A DNA stretch of 52,750 nucleotides from Bacillus sp. 123MFChir2. Lineage in GTDB: Bacteria; Bacillota; Bacilli; Bacillales; Bacillaceae_G. The position numbers and the translations under genes were made by a program. The stretch covers positions 1-52,750 of the forward strand of contig NZ_KB910955.1 of assembly GCF_000383235.1 (NCBI RefSeq). Direction: 5' to 3'. Below are positions 33,296 to 42,218 of this stretch, one piece after another (the stretch's first letter is position 1; each line of letters opens with the position of its first letter). The notes beneath the pieces are model-generated. The model was not told where the DNA came from. It was given only the letters and a program-made list of their open reading frames with translations, and did no database searches.

Positions 33296-34403
33296 ACTTA
33301 ATAATAGTTGCTTTATATTTATCACTTTGTAATATTTGAAAATGCAAATTAAGTAAATGTTTACGTAATTCAGTACTGTCGTCTTCATTTACATCATTTG
33401 CCAAAAAGACAATTTCTGTACAGTTCCCCTGTTTGTCTGTTGCATATACAGCTTTAGATAAAGACCATGGTGTATAGCCATTTTTTTGACCAGCATGTCG
33501 AAAAACTTGGCGGTATTTTTTCCCTTGCATATCTGATTCTACAAGTTGTGCCCATTCTTTCTCTTCTTCTTTTGAAAGACCTCTCTTATGATTTGCTTTC
33601 TCTAATAAAATCATATAGTCATTCGCAGAAGCGGCTGGAAATCTATCTGACCAGATTTTTTCATACTTTTCTCCTAAGAAAAGCGGAATTTCATTTTGCA
33701 ACTGTGAGCCTTTTTGCTTTAAACGTTCATGCATTAACATTGCATATTTATGATATTCTTCTTGTGACATGTTTTTTAATTTATTTTCTAGCTGCTGTTT
33801 TGGAACATGTAATTCCTTGTGTAAATATCCTGGAATATACAAAGACGCAACGATTGGAAATAATGGCTGATGTGATGGTAATGCTAGTTTATTTATATTT
33901 CCATTAATATTGTCGATACCAAGACGATCCATTAAATACTCTGTATTTGCATTTGAGCTAAATTTCATCATTCCTCTTGCAATATCTTCAATCGTAACAG
34001 CATTTTCCTCTATGAGTCCTTTTTTCATTAAAACTTTTTGCCATCTTTCATGAGCACCGCCATCTGTCTTTGGAATATAATAGCGATTCACATCATCCAA
34101 TGATATAAGCTCATTCGGATCAATTTTCCCTTCTCCTATCTGCTTTGTGAACTCCAATGCTACAATAAGCTTCATCGTACTCGCTACAGGTAATACAACA
34201 TTAGGGTTTACAGAGTACACCAATTTATCATTTCGTTTTACTAACAATGCGCTGTTTTTTTGCTCTTTATTTTCTTCTACAAATGACGCAACATACTGCG
34301 CATCATCATAATTTGAACTCCATACTTTTTTTACCAAAAAATTTCCTGAGATAATAAATGCGAATAAACCAATTATTCCCACACACAATCCAATTGTTCT
34401 CAA
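33294..34403 (-). CDS. Serine hydrolase, class A beta-lactamase-like fold
   Basis: 369 aa. A single N-terminal hydrophobic helix (residues 4-24) exports or anchors it. The active-site motif S75-T-M-K78 (VASTMKL) fits the SxxK of penicillin-recognising enzymes and SSN at 149-151 fits the SxN motif; a clear K-T-G box is lacking, although HAGQKNGYTP near residue 306 occupies its place. This, with large insertions, argues for a peptidase/esterase-like or catalytically altered member rather than a true beta-lactamase. The start is TTG 34403, supported by GAGAGGAA upstream. Confidence 0.75.
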   Translation of the reverse strand: MRTIGLCVGIIGLFAFIISGNFLVKKVWSSNYDDAQYVASFVEENKEQKNSALLVKRNDKLVYSVNPNVVLPVASTMKLIVALEFTKQIGEGKIDPNELISLDDVNRYYIPKTDGGAHERWQKVLMKKGLIEENAVTIEDIARGMMKFSSNANTEYLMDRLGIDNINGNINKLALPSHQPLFPIVASLYIPGYLHKELHVPKQQLENKLKNMSQEEYHKYAMLMHERLKQKGSQLQNEIPLFLGEKYEKIWSDRFPAASANDYMILLEKANHKRGLSKEEEKEWAQLVESDMQGKKYRQVFRHAGQKNGYTPWSLSKAVYATDKQGNCTEIVFLANDVNEDDSTELRKHLLNLHFQILQSDKYKATIIK

Positions 34404-34461
34404 ATGGAATTCCTCTCCTAAACTATATCTTGTAATCTATTATATATAATTCATACGCAAA

Positions 34462-34499
34462 ACAATAGAGGCGATCTGTAATAAGATCGCCTCTATTGT
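34462..34499. terminator. Strong terminator after the nucleoside hydrolase gene
   Basis: Perfect 15-base arms ACAATAGAGGCGATC / GATCGCCTCTATTGT, between the nucleoside hydrolase gene end and the serine hydrolase start, both on the minus strand. Confidence 0.85.
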
Positions 34500-34521
34500 A
34501 ACTTGTAAACTTGCATATTGT

Positions 34522-35454
34522 CTATGTCATAATACGAATAAAATCTTCAAGAAATCGTTTGTAATGTAATTCCCACCCAATTCTCACCCAATTTTTCATC
34601 GCCTCAGCACTTGACTGCGGTCTAAAATCAGCTATACTTTCCCCTTTTGCAAGACCATCTACATCAACTTGAACTCGGCGATATACATATTCCATCAAAG
34701 AAGGATTGCCGACGGCCATCATCGTGACAACATCATGAATTGGACTTCCTCCTATTTTAGGATTTAATTTTTTATAAGCTCCGTAATAATAATTAAAAAT
34801 TGGTTCAATCAATTTATTAAAATTTGTTTTTGTTTTCTTTGCAATATATGTAACAGTTTTAGGAGTAATGATCGCTTCATTCGTTACATTTAGCGGGATT
34901 AACGTAACATGTTCCGCATATTGCATAACTAAATTCGAAGCAATTGCATCTCCGTGAAAATTTGCTTCTGCAACAGGAGTAACATTGCCCGGAACAAGAA
35001 ATCCTCCCCCCATTATGTAATACTCTTTTACATTTTTCATCAGTTCTTTCTCTAAAATAAAAGCCGTTGCTAGGCTTGTTGAGCGCCCCGCATCAACGAT
35101 AATTAACTCTCCTTTGTACCTTTTAATAAGCTCAAATATTTCACAAAACGGCTTCACATTTGCTTTAATCGTTTCAGGTGGACGAATAGGGCCTAATCCT
35201 TCTTGCCCATGTATTTCTGGATAATATGTTATAAACTCTCCCGATAAAGGAATCCTTGCCCCATTAATAATTGGAATATCTTCTCTTCCAGCTATTTGTA
35301 ATAAATATGCCGCATTATTCGTCGCTTGTTCCTGCGTAACATTTCCATACCCAGTTACAATGCCAACAATATCAATATCAGGATGTAATAAACCGTATAT
35401 AATTGCCAATGAGTCATCAATACCTGGATCTCCAAGAAACAGTACTTTTTTCAA
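34522..35454 (-). CDS. Inosine-uridine preferring nucleoside hydrolase
   Basis: About 310 aa. The N-terminal GDPGIDDSLAI is the calcium-binding DxDxxxDD-type motif of the nucleoside hydrolase family; further conserved parts are GYGNVTQ, IMGGGFLVPGNVTP, AEANFHGD and the His of IHDVV. The enzyme splits ribonucleosides into base and ribose for salvage. I prefer the TTG start at 35454, preceded by GGAG nine bases upstream, over the ATG at 35469 which lacks a site; the frame also stays open further. Confidence 0.85.
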   Translation of the reverse strand: MKKVLFLGDPGIDDSLAIIYGLLHPDIDIVGIVTGYGNVTQEQATNNAAYLLQIAGREDIPIINGARIPLSGEFITYYPEIHGQEGLGPIRPPETIKANVKPFCEIFELIKRYKGELIIVDAGRSTSLATAFILEKELMKNVKEYYIMGGGFLVPGNVTPVAEANFHGDAIASNLVMQYAEHVTLIPLNVTNEAIITPKTVTYIAKKTKTNFNKLIEPIFNYYYGAYKKLNPKIGGSPIHDVVTMMAVGNPSLMEYVYRRVQVDVDGLAKGESIADFRPQSSAEAMKNWVRIGWELHYKRFLEDFIRIMT

Positions 35455-35591
35455 GGCATTCAACTCCATCCTATCAATTGCTATTACTATATGAACGGAA
35501 AAAAGTGTACAGAAGTAAATTATAAGCATTTTTTATTTAATGCCAAAAAATATTATAAACAAATGACGAATCACTTATAATAAATAAAAGA

Positions 35592-35614
35592 CAATACATA
35601 TAAAATATGTATTG
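35592..35614 (-). terminator. Terminator after the RsgA fragment
   Basis: CAATACATA / TATGTATTG stem followed on the minus strand by TCTTTTATTTATT. Confidence 0.7.
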
Positions 35615-35642
35615 CCGTGTAATTAATTTTAAATGAACTTAG

Positions 35643-35930
35643 CTAAGACCTTTGGAAAAGTTTCAATTGTTTCATATAATCAATAGCCTTCGTTTTATTC
35701 TTTTGTTCAGAAACATATTCTGCCTCGTTTTTAAATCTATAGTAGTTATTAAAACTTTCCTCTGACAAAACGCCTTCAGAAATCGCTTTTTTAACTGCAC
35801 AATTCGGTTCACTTGTATGAGAACAATCAGAAAACTTGCATTTTAAAGATAATTCCAATATCTCCTCAAAGCCATTATCTAAGTCTTCTACAGAATCAAT
35901 TATTTCAAATACTTTTTTATTCAATTTCAT
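35643..35930 (-). CDS. RsgA C-terminal fragment (zinc domain only)
   Basis: 95 aa matching only the last part of the ribosome-maturation GTPase RsgA: the zinc ligands C31...C36-S-H38...C44 in CKFSDCSHTSEPNC, followed by AVKKAISEGVLSEE and a YMKQLKLF end. The OB and GTPase domains are missing. Nevertheless it has an ATG at 35930 with GAGGGAA upstream, inside the end of the VanW gene, so it could be translated by coupling. It may be a decaying fragment or a small zinc protein retained for RNA binding. Confidence 0.7.
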   Translation of the reverse strand: MKLNKKVFEIIDSVEDLDNGFEEILELSLKCKFSDCSHTSEPNCAVKKAISEGVLSEESFNNYYRFKNEAEYVSEQKNKTKAIDYMKQLKLFQRS

Positions 35931-36753
35931 TTCCCTCGTTATTATACGTTAATAATGGTTCGTACATCATTATAGCGTGATTCTCCGTTACATATTGATC
36001 TTCTACAAACTGTTTCTGTTGGCTATATACTCTACGTTGGATAACATTGTGTCGTATATAACCACCCCAGTATGCAGATTGGATTGAGTGTTCTTTTTCA
36101 TAAACTTCATATTGATAAAGCTGCGGATAGGCTGTTCTCCATTCACCAACTAAATGTTTATCTGTGATATAAAGGTGAAGTTGATACGATTGGTCCGTTT
36201 CATTTTTAATTTGTAAGTCTAAATAATTATAGGAACAAGTCGCTCCGCTTCCAAACGGCTGGGTCCGCTTGGAATCAGGAAAAACATCAAAGCTATGACG
36301 ATATCGCTCTGTTACTGTCAATGGTGTATGTAAGGTCATCCAATATATTAAATTTGAAAGCTGACAAAGTCCCCCTCCAATGCCTGCTTGAAAAGATCCA
36401 TAGTGTAATATCATACCTTCTACATACCCTTTTCTCCTAGTAGGCTTACCTATTAAACGCCAGTAAGAGAATGTTTCTCCTGGTCTAATGACGATACCAT
36501 CTAGCTGTTTAATGGCAATCTTTAAATTAACAATTTTATTCTGTTGATACCACATATCTACATCCTTGAGCTTACGAAGTAGTATTGTTCGGTGCTGAAT
36601 CGCTGTACAGGGTAACTTTTCTTGTTGTAAAGTTTTTGCGTATGTTTTTCCGTCTGCTAACCACTGGATGTACCTCTTTGTAGAGTAATACCATGTTCCT
36701 AGCATAATACGATACTTAGACCGCTGTTTAGGACGTAAGTTCACTATATTCAT
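35917..36753 (-). CDS. VanW family protein, cytoplasmic-type
   Basis: 278 aa. A VanW domain fills residues about 70-190: RPGETFSYWRLIGKPTRRKGY, GIGGGLCQLSNLIYWM and SGATCSYNYLDL. It lacks a signal peptide or lipobox, unlike the lipoprotein at 1396-2304, and resembles the original VanW of glycopeptide-resistance clusters, whose function remains unclear. GGGGGG lies before the ATG at 36753. Its end overlaps the RsgA fragment by 14 bases. Confidence 0.85.
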   Translation of the reverse strand: MNIVNLRPKQRSKYRIMLGTWYYSTKRYIQWLADGKTYAKTLQQEKLPCTAIQHRTILLRKLKDVDMWYQQNKIVNLKIAIKQLDGIVIRPGETFSYWRLIGKPTRRKGYVEGMILHYGSFQAGIGGGLCQLSNLIYWMTLHTPLTVTERYRHSFDVFPDSKRTQPFGSGATCSYNYLDLQIKNETDQSYQLHLYITDKHLVGEWRTAYPQLYQYEVYEKEHSIQSAYWGGYIRHNVIQRRVYSQQKQFVEDQYVTENHAIMMYEPLLTYNNEGNEIE

Positions 36754-37004
36754 TTTACCCCCCCTTTTTTCCTAATTATACCATTAAAGAAAAATGATGT
36801 ACTGTATACTTTTGGATGTATATCCTATACACGGGGTAGCATCACATGCCCATCAACCTAAGCTTTTGAAATATCCCCAAAACGAAAATTTTGTCTCTTC
36901 ACAATTATATATAAGAATTTAGTTTGTTTTTAGTTTTGGAAAATAGTCGGCCAGTTTAAAAAATGTTTTAGACTAGAAAAAAAAGTATTAGATAGTGAAT
37001 ATAG
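36754..37004. other. Intergenic, nothing recognised
   Basis: Contains only the upstream region of the VanW gene and AT-rich sequence leading into a decayed frame. No repeat or RNA gene seen. Confidence 0.45.
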
Positions 37005-37385
37005 AATTTACAAGAAGGAAATCCTAGGGAAATTTATGAAGAAACACAAAATGAATATTCAGATCTCATATTTCCTCTATGCGAAGAATATAATATCAAA
37101 TTTGTTCCAATAAATTGGTTTGAGTTTGATGTCTTTAAAGGTCGTTTTGATAATGTTCCAATTGAAATAAGAAAACAATTAGAAAGTCAGCTCTTAAAGT
37201 TGACTGGAGAACAATTAAGTAGTTTTGATAAAGGAACGATTCCTTTTAACATATTTCCCGAAAAGAAGTCCCCTTCCTCAAGGAGCGGGAAGGCAGAAGT
37301 TCACTACATCATAGACCACCTTTCTAAACTCCAAATATGTAGTAAAGAATGCAAAAAAGAAGAGGAACTACGCTCTCATATTTAG
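37005..37385 (+). pseudogene. 5'-truncated unknown gene
   Basis: An open frame of 126 codons with no start codon near its beginning; a stop precedes it. It reads EGNPREIYEETQNEYSD..., then FVPINWFEFDVFKGRFDN, and changes character near the end. The only ATG-like alternatives are late and lack a ribosome-binding site. An AGAAGAGGA / TCCTCTTCT stem at about 37359-37401 follows. It looks like the tail of a lost gene; family not recognised. Confidence 0.4.
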
Positions 37386-37450
37386 CATAGTATCCTCTTC
37401 TAATTATAGTACGTTTAATGATATTTCCTTGCTCTTCTTACATAGAGATT

Positions 37451-38896
37451 TCAAATTCGCTGCAACTTACGTGAAAACAACACACTTCCTATAATGTAAG
37501 CAATAAGTGCTAAACAGACTGGAAATACGACCGTATGAACACCAAAAGGATTAGGGAAAAACAAATGAAACCCCATATATGAACCTACCCCAACAACAAT
37601 AGAAGCGAGTGCTCCGGCAGCATTCCCTTTTTTCCAATACAAACCGAGTACAAGCGGCCAAATAAATGCTGCTTCTAAACCACCAAAAGAAAATAAATTT
37701 AACCAAATTAAAAAATCAGGCGGTTTAATCGCGGCTGCATACACAAGCAAGCCAACAATTGCTGTAATCCAGAGCGTTCCACGTTTTACTGTTTGATCCG
37801 CAGCATTTTCGTTTATATAATTTACATAAATATCTTTAATAATGGAAGAACTTACAAGTAACAACAATGAATTTACTGTCGACATAATAGCTGCCATTGG
37901 AGCTGCTAAGAAAATACCGGCAAGCCAAGGCGGCAATACTTTCATCGCAAGCAATGGCATTACTTTATCCGGTACATCCACTCCTGGTAAAACGACACGT
38001 GCGAATACACCTGTTAAATGCATACCAATCATAATTGTACCAACAACAACAGTGCCAATAATTAAAGCTTGATGCATCGCTTTTGAATTTTTATACGACA
38101 TAGCACGTACGCTAATTTGTGGTAAGCCAACAACTCCCACACCAATTAAAATCCAAAATGAAGACACATAAACTTTTGTCAAGCTACCATCCGCCCCAAA
38201 CGGTGTAATTAGATTGGGATTAATTTGTACAAGCTCTTGCATGATATTTGAAACACCACCGCCCGCAACAATTGTACCAATTAAAATTATTGCCGTACCA
38301 ATTAACATAATAAGACCGAGTATTGTATCTGAAAGCGCAACAGCACGAAAGCCACCAATCAAAACATAAACAAGTACAAAAAACGTAAAAAGAAATAAAG
38401 ACGTTGTATACGACATACCTGTTAACGATTCAATTAATCTTCCGCCGCCAACCCACTGCGCAACAGTTGCTGAAAACAAGAAAATAATAATACATAATGC
38501 TGATAAAATAACAACAACTTTATTATTATATCTTCCTTTCAAGTAATCGATTAACGTAATAGCTTCCATTTTTCTTGCAATAATCGCAAATTTCTTACCA
38601 AGTACAGTTAATACAATGTAACCCGTTACTACTTGAATAGACGCCAACAATACCCAGCCAAGGCCCGTATTATAAGCAATGCCAGGCCCACCAATAAAGC
38701 TACTTGCACTCCCGTACGTCGCAATCATTGTCATTGCTAACAATAATCCACCAAGTTCGCGGCCACCGAGAAAATACTCTTGCAAAAATTTGTTATGCGC
38801 GGTTGTTTGCACACGTCTCGATGCATATAGACCAATTAAAAATACAACTATAAAAGATACCATCATTGGAATAATTACATACCAGTTCATTTTCAT
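37451..38896 (-). CDS. panF: Sodium/pantothenate symporter PanF
   Basis: 481 aa with about thirteen membrane helices, a member of the sodium:solute symporter family. The N-terminal EYFLGGRELGGLLLAMT and ATYGSASSFIGGPG are typical of PanF, as is GLPQISVRAMSYKNSKAM. It imports pantothenate (vitamin B5) with sodium. It overlaps the YhdT gene by four bases (ATGA), the classical YhdT-PanF pair, so both form one operon read leftward. Confidence 0.9.
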   Translation of the reverse strand: MKMNWYVIIPMMVSFIVVFLIGLYASRRVQTTAHNKFLQEYFLGGRELGGLLLAMTMIATYGSASSFIGGPGIAYNTGLGWVLLASIQVVTGYIVLTVLGKKFAIIARKMEAITLIDYLKGRYNNKVVVILSALCIIIFLFSATVAQWVGGGRLIESLTGMSYTTSLFLFTFFVLVYVLIGGFRAVALSDTILGLIMLIGTAIILIGTIVAGGGVSNIMQELVQINPNLITPFGADGSLTKVYVSSFWILIGVGVVGLPQISVRAMSYKNSKAMHQALIIGTVVVGTIMIGMHLTGVFARVVLPGVDVPDKVMPLLAMKVLPPWLAGIFLAAPMAAIMSTVNSLLLLVSSSIIKDIYVNYINENAADQTVKRGTLWITAIVGLLVYAAAIKPPDFLIWLNLFSFGGLEAAFIWPLVLGLYWKKGNAAGALASIVVGVGSYMGFHLFFPNPFGVHTVVFPVCLALIAYIIGSVLFSRKLQRI

Positions 38897-39171
38897 TCCT
38901 CACTCTTCTCTTCCTCATCAAACGAAACATCTTGAAAGACGAAACGAACAACAAAGACAATCAGTAAAACCATTACAATAAATCCAACTATACAACTATA
39001 AAAGAACCAGGCTGGGAATCCTAATATGTATGTATACTCTTTTGGGTTGCCACTACCTAATCCATACGCAAAACCATACCATATCAGAAAGTTAATAACA
39101 GCAAGTCCAATTCCAATCCACGCTTCGCGATGTGCAATGCGAAAACGAGAATCTTCATGATGTCGATTCAT
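38893..39171 (-). CDS. yhdT: YhdT family membrane protein (DUF997)
   Basis: 92 aa with two hydrophobic helices (about 16-36 and 50-75) and the motif FRIAHREAWIGIGL that marks YhdT. GGAAGGAGG is correctly placed before the ATG at 39171. YhdT is usually encoded immediately upstream of panF, as here, and is thought to assist or accompany the symporter; its biochemical role is unknown. Confidence 0.9.
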   Translation of the reverse strand: MNRHHEDSRFRIAHREAWIGIGLAVINFLIWYGFAYGLGSGNPKEYTYILGFPAWFFYSCIVGFIVMVLLIVFVVRFVFQDVSFDEEEKSEE

Positions 39172-39280
39172 TTCTATCGCCTCCTTCCACGATGTATTAT
39201 TGTAACATTCTTTGTATAGTTTTTCCTACCAAAAAGCAAAATGAACATCCTTCACAAAAAAATTGGGCTTTCATAAAAAA

Positions 39281-39452
39281 TTATATATATAAATCTACTT
39301 TGATTTTTTAACATATAGATTGCTGCTATGCAGAATACAACATGCTAGCTACTAGCATGAATAGGCCCTGACCGCTTCTATGCATGGCCAGATGCTCTCG
39401 CCCACCTAAAAAAAGATGGTTTTATGTCAGTTTTCCAATTTACATTTACATA
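39281..39452 (+). repeat. Dispersed MITE-like repeat, copy G
   Basis: About 170 bp with both ends (TATATATAAATCTACTTTGA; CCAATTTACATTTACATA) and the central CATGGCCAGATGCTCTCGCC. The middle is somewhat shortened relative to copy B. It lies between the divergent yhdT and aldehyde dehydrogenase genes. Confidence 0.75.
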
Positions 39453-39616
39453 TTTTTAACAATTACAACAGAATTAAAGATTGAAATTTCTGATTCTTTA
39501 AGTTACGATTGAAATTAGATGTCATTCACCTAGTTCACCTTACACCTCCGCCTTTATTTGGAATAAACGTAGCATTTTGCTGCGTTTACATTATATATTT
39601 TTAAGGGGGTTATACA
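39453..39616 (+). other. Upstream region of the aldehyde dehydrogenase gene
   Basis: Non-coding. It contains an imperfect dyad around GTAGCATTTTGCTGCG (about 39569-39584) and the ribosome-binding site AAGGGGG. No specific regulator site identified. Confidence 0.4.
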
Positions 39617-41101
39617 ATGAGTCAACTAGCTGTGAGCCTTCATGAAAAAGTAGAGAAATTTTTACAAGGAACAAAAAAGTTATATGTAAACGGAGACTTC
39701 ATTGAAAGCGCTTCAGGAAAAACATTTAAAACACCAAATCCAGCAACTGGCGATACATTAGCCGTTGTATATGAAGGCAGTCGTGAAGATATCCATAAAG
39801 CTGTCATGGCAGCACGACTGGCATTTGATGAAGGTCCATGGTCACGTATGAGCGGTGCTGATCGCAGCCGTCTCATGTACAAGCTTGCTGATTTAATGGA
39901 AAAACATAAAGACGAACTCGCACAACTTGAAACATTAGATAACGGAAAACCAATTCAAGAAACAACAACTGCAGATATCCCTCTTGCAATTGAACATATG
40001 CGTTATTATGCTGGCTGGGCAACAAAATTAGTTGGTCAAACAATTCCTGTTTCAGGAGATTTTTTCAATTATACACGTCATGAACCAGTTGGTGTTGTTG
40101 GTCAAATTATTCCATGGAATTTCCCGCTTTTAATGGCGATGTGGAAACTGGGAGCAGCACTAGCAACCGGATGTACTGTCGTACTAAAACCTGCCGAACA
40201 AACACCTCTTTCTGCGCTATATTTAGCTGAACTGATTGAAGAAGCTGGATTTCCAAAAGGCGTTATTAACATTGTACCTGGATACGGAGAAACAGCTGGT
40301 CAAGCTCTTGTCAGTCATCCTCTTGTCGATAAAATTGCTTTCACAGGCTCAACTGAAGTTGGAAAACACATTATGAAAGAAGCATCTGAATCTTTAAAAC
40401 GCGTAACATTAGAGCTTGGGGGTAAATCGCCAAACATTATATTACCTGATGCTGATTTGTCTCGTGCAATTCCAGCTGCACTATCTGGCGTTATGTTTAA
40501 TCAAGGACAAGTATGCTGCGCGGGGTCTCGCCTATTCATTCCAAAGAAAATGTATGATAATGTTGTAGCAGATCTTGCTTTATATTCAAAAAGCCTAACG
40601 CAAGGCGCTGGATTAGATCCACAAACTACCATTGGTCCACTTGTATCAGAAGAACAACAAAATCGAGTTATGGGCTATATTGAAAAAGGAAAAAATGAAG
40701 GCGCAGAAATATTAGTTGGCGGAACGAAACCTTTCGAAAATGGTTATTATGTTTCTCCTACAATTTTCGCAGCTGTACAAGATGACATGACGATTGCAAA
40801 AGAAGAAATTTTCGGTCCTGTCGTTGCCGCAATGCCATTCGATGACATTGATGAAGTGATTGAACGGGCTAATAAATCAGCATATGGATTAGCAGCTGGT
40901 TTGTGGACAGAAAACATAAAAAATGCGCATTATGTTGCAAATAAATTACGAGCTGGAACGGTATGGGTAAACTGTTATAACGTCTTTGATGCAGCCTCTC
41001 CGTTTGGAGGATATAAACAATCAGGTCTTGGACGCGAAATGGGTTCTTATGCGTTAAATAACTATACAGAAGTAAAAAGCGTTTGGATCAACTTAAACTA
41101 G
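39617..41101 (+). CDS. dhaS: NAD-dependent aldehyde dehydrogenase
   Basis: 494 aa, a complete aldehyde dehydrogenase. The NAD-binding motif FTGSTEVG is followed by the catalytic Glu at residue 266 in ELGGKSPN and the catalytic Cys at about 300-301 in GQVCCAGSR; IPWNFPL marks the Rossmann domain. It oxidises aldehydes to acids in the cytoplasm. It resembles DhaS-type enzymes of Bacillus, although the substrate is not certain. Monocistronic with a strong terminator; AAGGGGG lies upstream of the ATG. Confidence 0.9.
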   Translation: MSQLAVSLHEKVEKFLQGTKKLYVNGDFIESASGKTFKTPNPATGDTLAVVYEGSREDIHKAVMAARLAFDEGPWSRMSGADRSRLMYKLADLMEKHKDELAQLETLDNGKPIQETTTADIPLAIEHMRYYAGWATKLVGQTIPVSGDFFNYTRHEPVGVVGQIIPWNFPLLMAMWKLGAALATGCTVVLKPAEQTPLSALYLAELIEEAGFPKGVINIVPGYGETAGQALVSHPLVDKIAFTGSTEVGKHIMKEASESLKRVTLELGGKSPNIILPDADLSRAIPAALSGVMFNQGQVCCAGSRLFIPKKMYDNVVADLALYSKSLTQGAGLDPQTTIGPLVSEEQQNRVMGYIEKGKNEGAEILVGGTKPFENGYYVSPTIFAAVQDDMTIAKEEIFGPVVAAMPFDDIDEVIERANKSAYGLAAGLWTENIKNAHYVANKLRAGTVWVNCYNVFDAASPFGGYKQSGLGREMGSYALNNYTEVKSVWINLN

Positions 41102-41105
41102 AAGA

Positions 41106-41131
41106 AAGGTCTTGCCAATTGGCAAGACCTT
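41106..41131. terminator. Terminator between convergent genes
   Basis: A 26-bp perfect palindrome (AAGGTCTTGCC and its complement) followed by TCTTTCT on the plus strand, between the dehydrogenase gene and the convergent SDR gene. Confidence 0.85.
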
Positions 41132-41166
41132 CTTTCTGTATTAGTAAGAACAGTGATCGTTTTACT

Positions 41167-41907
41167 TTATACTTGCAACCCCCCACTTACATTTAACACT
41201 TCTCCAGTAATATAAGAAGCAAAGTCTGATGCTAGAAATGCAGATGCATGTGCAATGTCTTGCGGTGTTCCGATTCGCCCTGCTGGAATTGTAGCAATCA
41301 TCTTCTCCTTTACTTTGTCTGGTATAGCTTTCGTCATATCGGTATCCATAAATCCCGGACAAATCGCATTACATGTAACACCAAATCCAGCTGCTTCTTT
41401 TGATGCTGTTTTTGTTAATCCAATTACACCTGCTTTCGCAGCAGCGTAGTTTGCTTGGCCGATATTTCCCTGCCAACTAATTGAAGAAATATTAATAATG
41501 CGTCCGTATTCTTGTTTACGCATATGTAAAAGCGCTGGTTGCATACAGTTAAAGACCCCTGTTATATTTACTTGCAGCACTTGTTCCCATGCTGTTTTTT
41601 CCATTTTATGCAGCATTGCATCTCGTGTAATCCCTGCATTATTCACTAAAATATGCAATGCACCGTATGTTTGAATCGCATACTCAATTAATGATTTTGC
41701 ATCTGTATGGCTGCTTACATCACAAACATACGCCCTAACATCATATCCTTCCTGTAACAATTGGGTTGTCGTACTATTTAAAACTTCTTGATTCATATCA
41801 CTAAGCAATACTTTCGCTCCTAAAGAGCAAAATACACGGGCAATTTCTTTTCCAATTCCTTGCGCGGCACCAGTGACAACAGCTGTTTTCCCCACTAAAA
41901 GGTTCAT
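41167..41907 (-). CDS. FabG-like short-chain dehydrogenase/reductase
   Basis: 246 aa classical SDR: cofactor motif TGAAQGIG, NNAGITRD, catalytic Ser in INISSI, Tyr/Lys in YAAAK, and PGFMDTDM. The strong likeness to 3-oxoacyl-ACP and acetoacetyl-CoA reductases (NADPH-dependent) suggests a role in fatty-acid or polyhydroxybutyrate metabolism, but it does not lie in a fab operon. ATG at 41907 with GGGGAAGAAG upstream. Confidence 0.85.
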   Translation of the reverse strand: MNLLVGKTAVVTGAAQGIGKEIARVFCSLGAKVLLSDMNQEVLNSTTTQLLQEGYDVRAYVCDVSSHTDAKSLIEYAIQTYGALHILVNNAGITRDAMLHKMEKTAWEQVLQVNITGVFNCMQPALLHMRKQEYGRIINISSISWQGNIGQANYAAAKAGVIGLTKTASKEAAGFGVTCNAICPGFMDTDMTKAIPDKVKEKMIATIPAGRIGTPQDIAHASAFLASDFASYITGEVLNVSGGLQV

Positions 41908-42039
41908 TCTTCTTCCCCACTTCCCAATATATTTTCTATATATTTCGTCTTATGTATGTCATTTTCCTTTTTGTATAAAAAAGTCTATTTGTGTCACACT
42001 ATAATTGCAACTTAGCATAACACAAGGAGATTGTGTAAG

Positions 42040-42192
42040 ATGAAGAAAAAGAATGTACAGCAAAACAAAGTATCTGACGGTATTGATGTTGAATTTTCTA
42101 GGGAGCTTGCTGATCAAGACGACTTAGAAGCACAAGCGCGTGCAGATGCTGCAGATGCACGTCAAAAGCATCAACAAAGCAACAAAAAATAG
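42040..42192 (+). CDS. yfhD: YfhD-like small protein, 50 aa
   Basis: A short gene with a good site (AAGGAGA, nine bases before the ATG). The product is basic at the start (MKKKNVQQNK) and then has DVEFSRELADQDDLEAQAR and AADARQ, the pattern I remember from the YfhD family of Bacillus, which is linked to sporulation. No signal or membrane segment. It lies divergent from the SDR gene and ends in a small hairpin. Confidence 0.7.
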   Translation: MKKKNVQQNKVSDGIDVEFSRELADQDDLEAQARADAADARQKHQQSNKK

Positions 42193-42218
42193 ACCGAGGA
42201 TATGTTCTCGGTTTATTT
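42193..42218. terminator. Terminator of the small gene
   Basis: ACCGAG / CTCGGT stem followed by TTTATTTTTT on the plus strand; it may also serve the convergent cyclase gene. Confidence 0.65.

Noticed and set aside
33294-34403. Acquired beta-lactamase resistance gene
   Set aside because: The fold is similar, but the third active-site motif is unclear, and the setting is chromosomal without mobile sequence.
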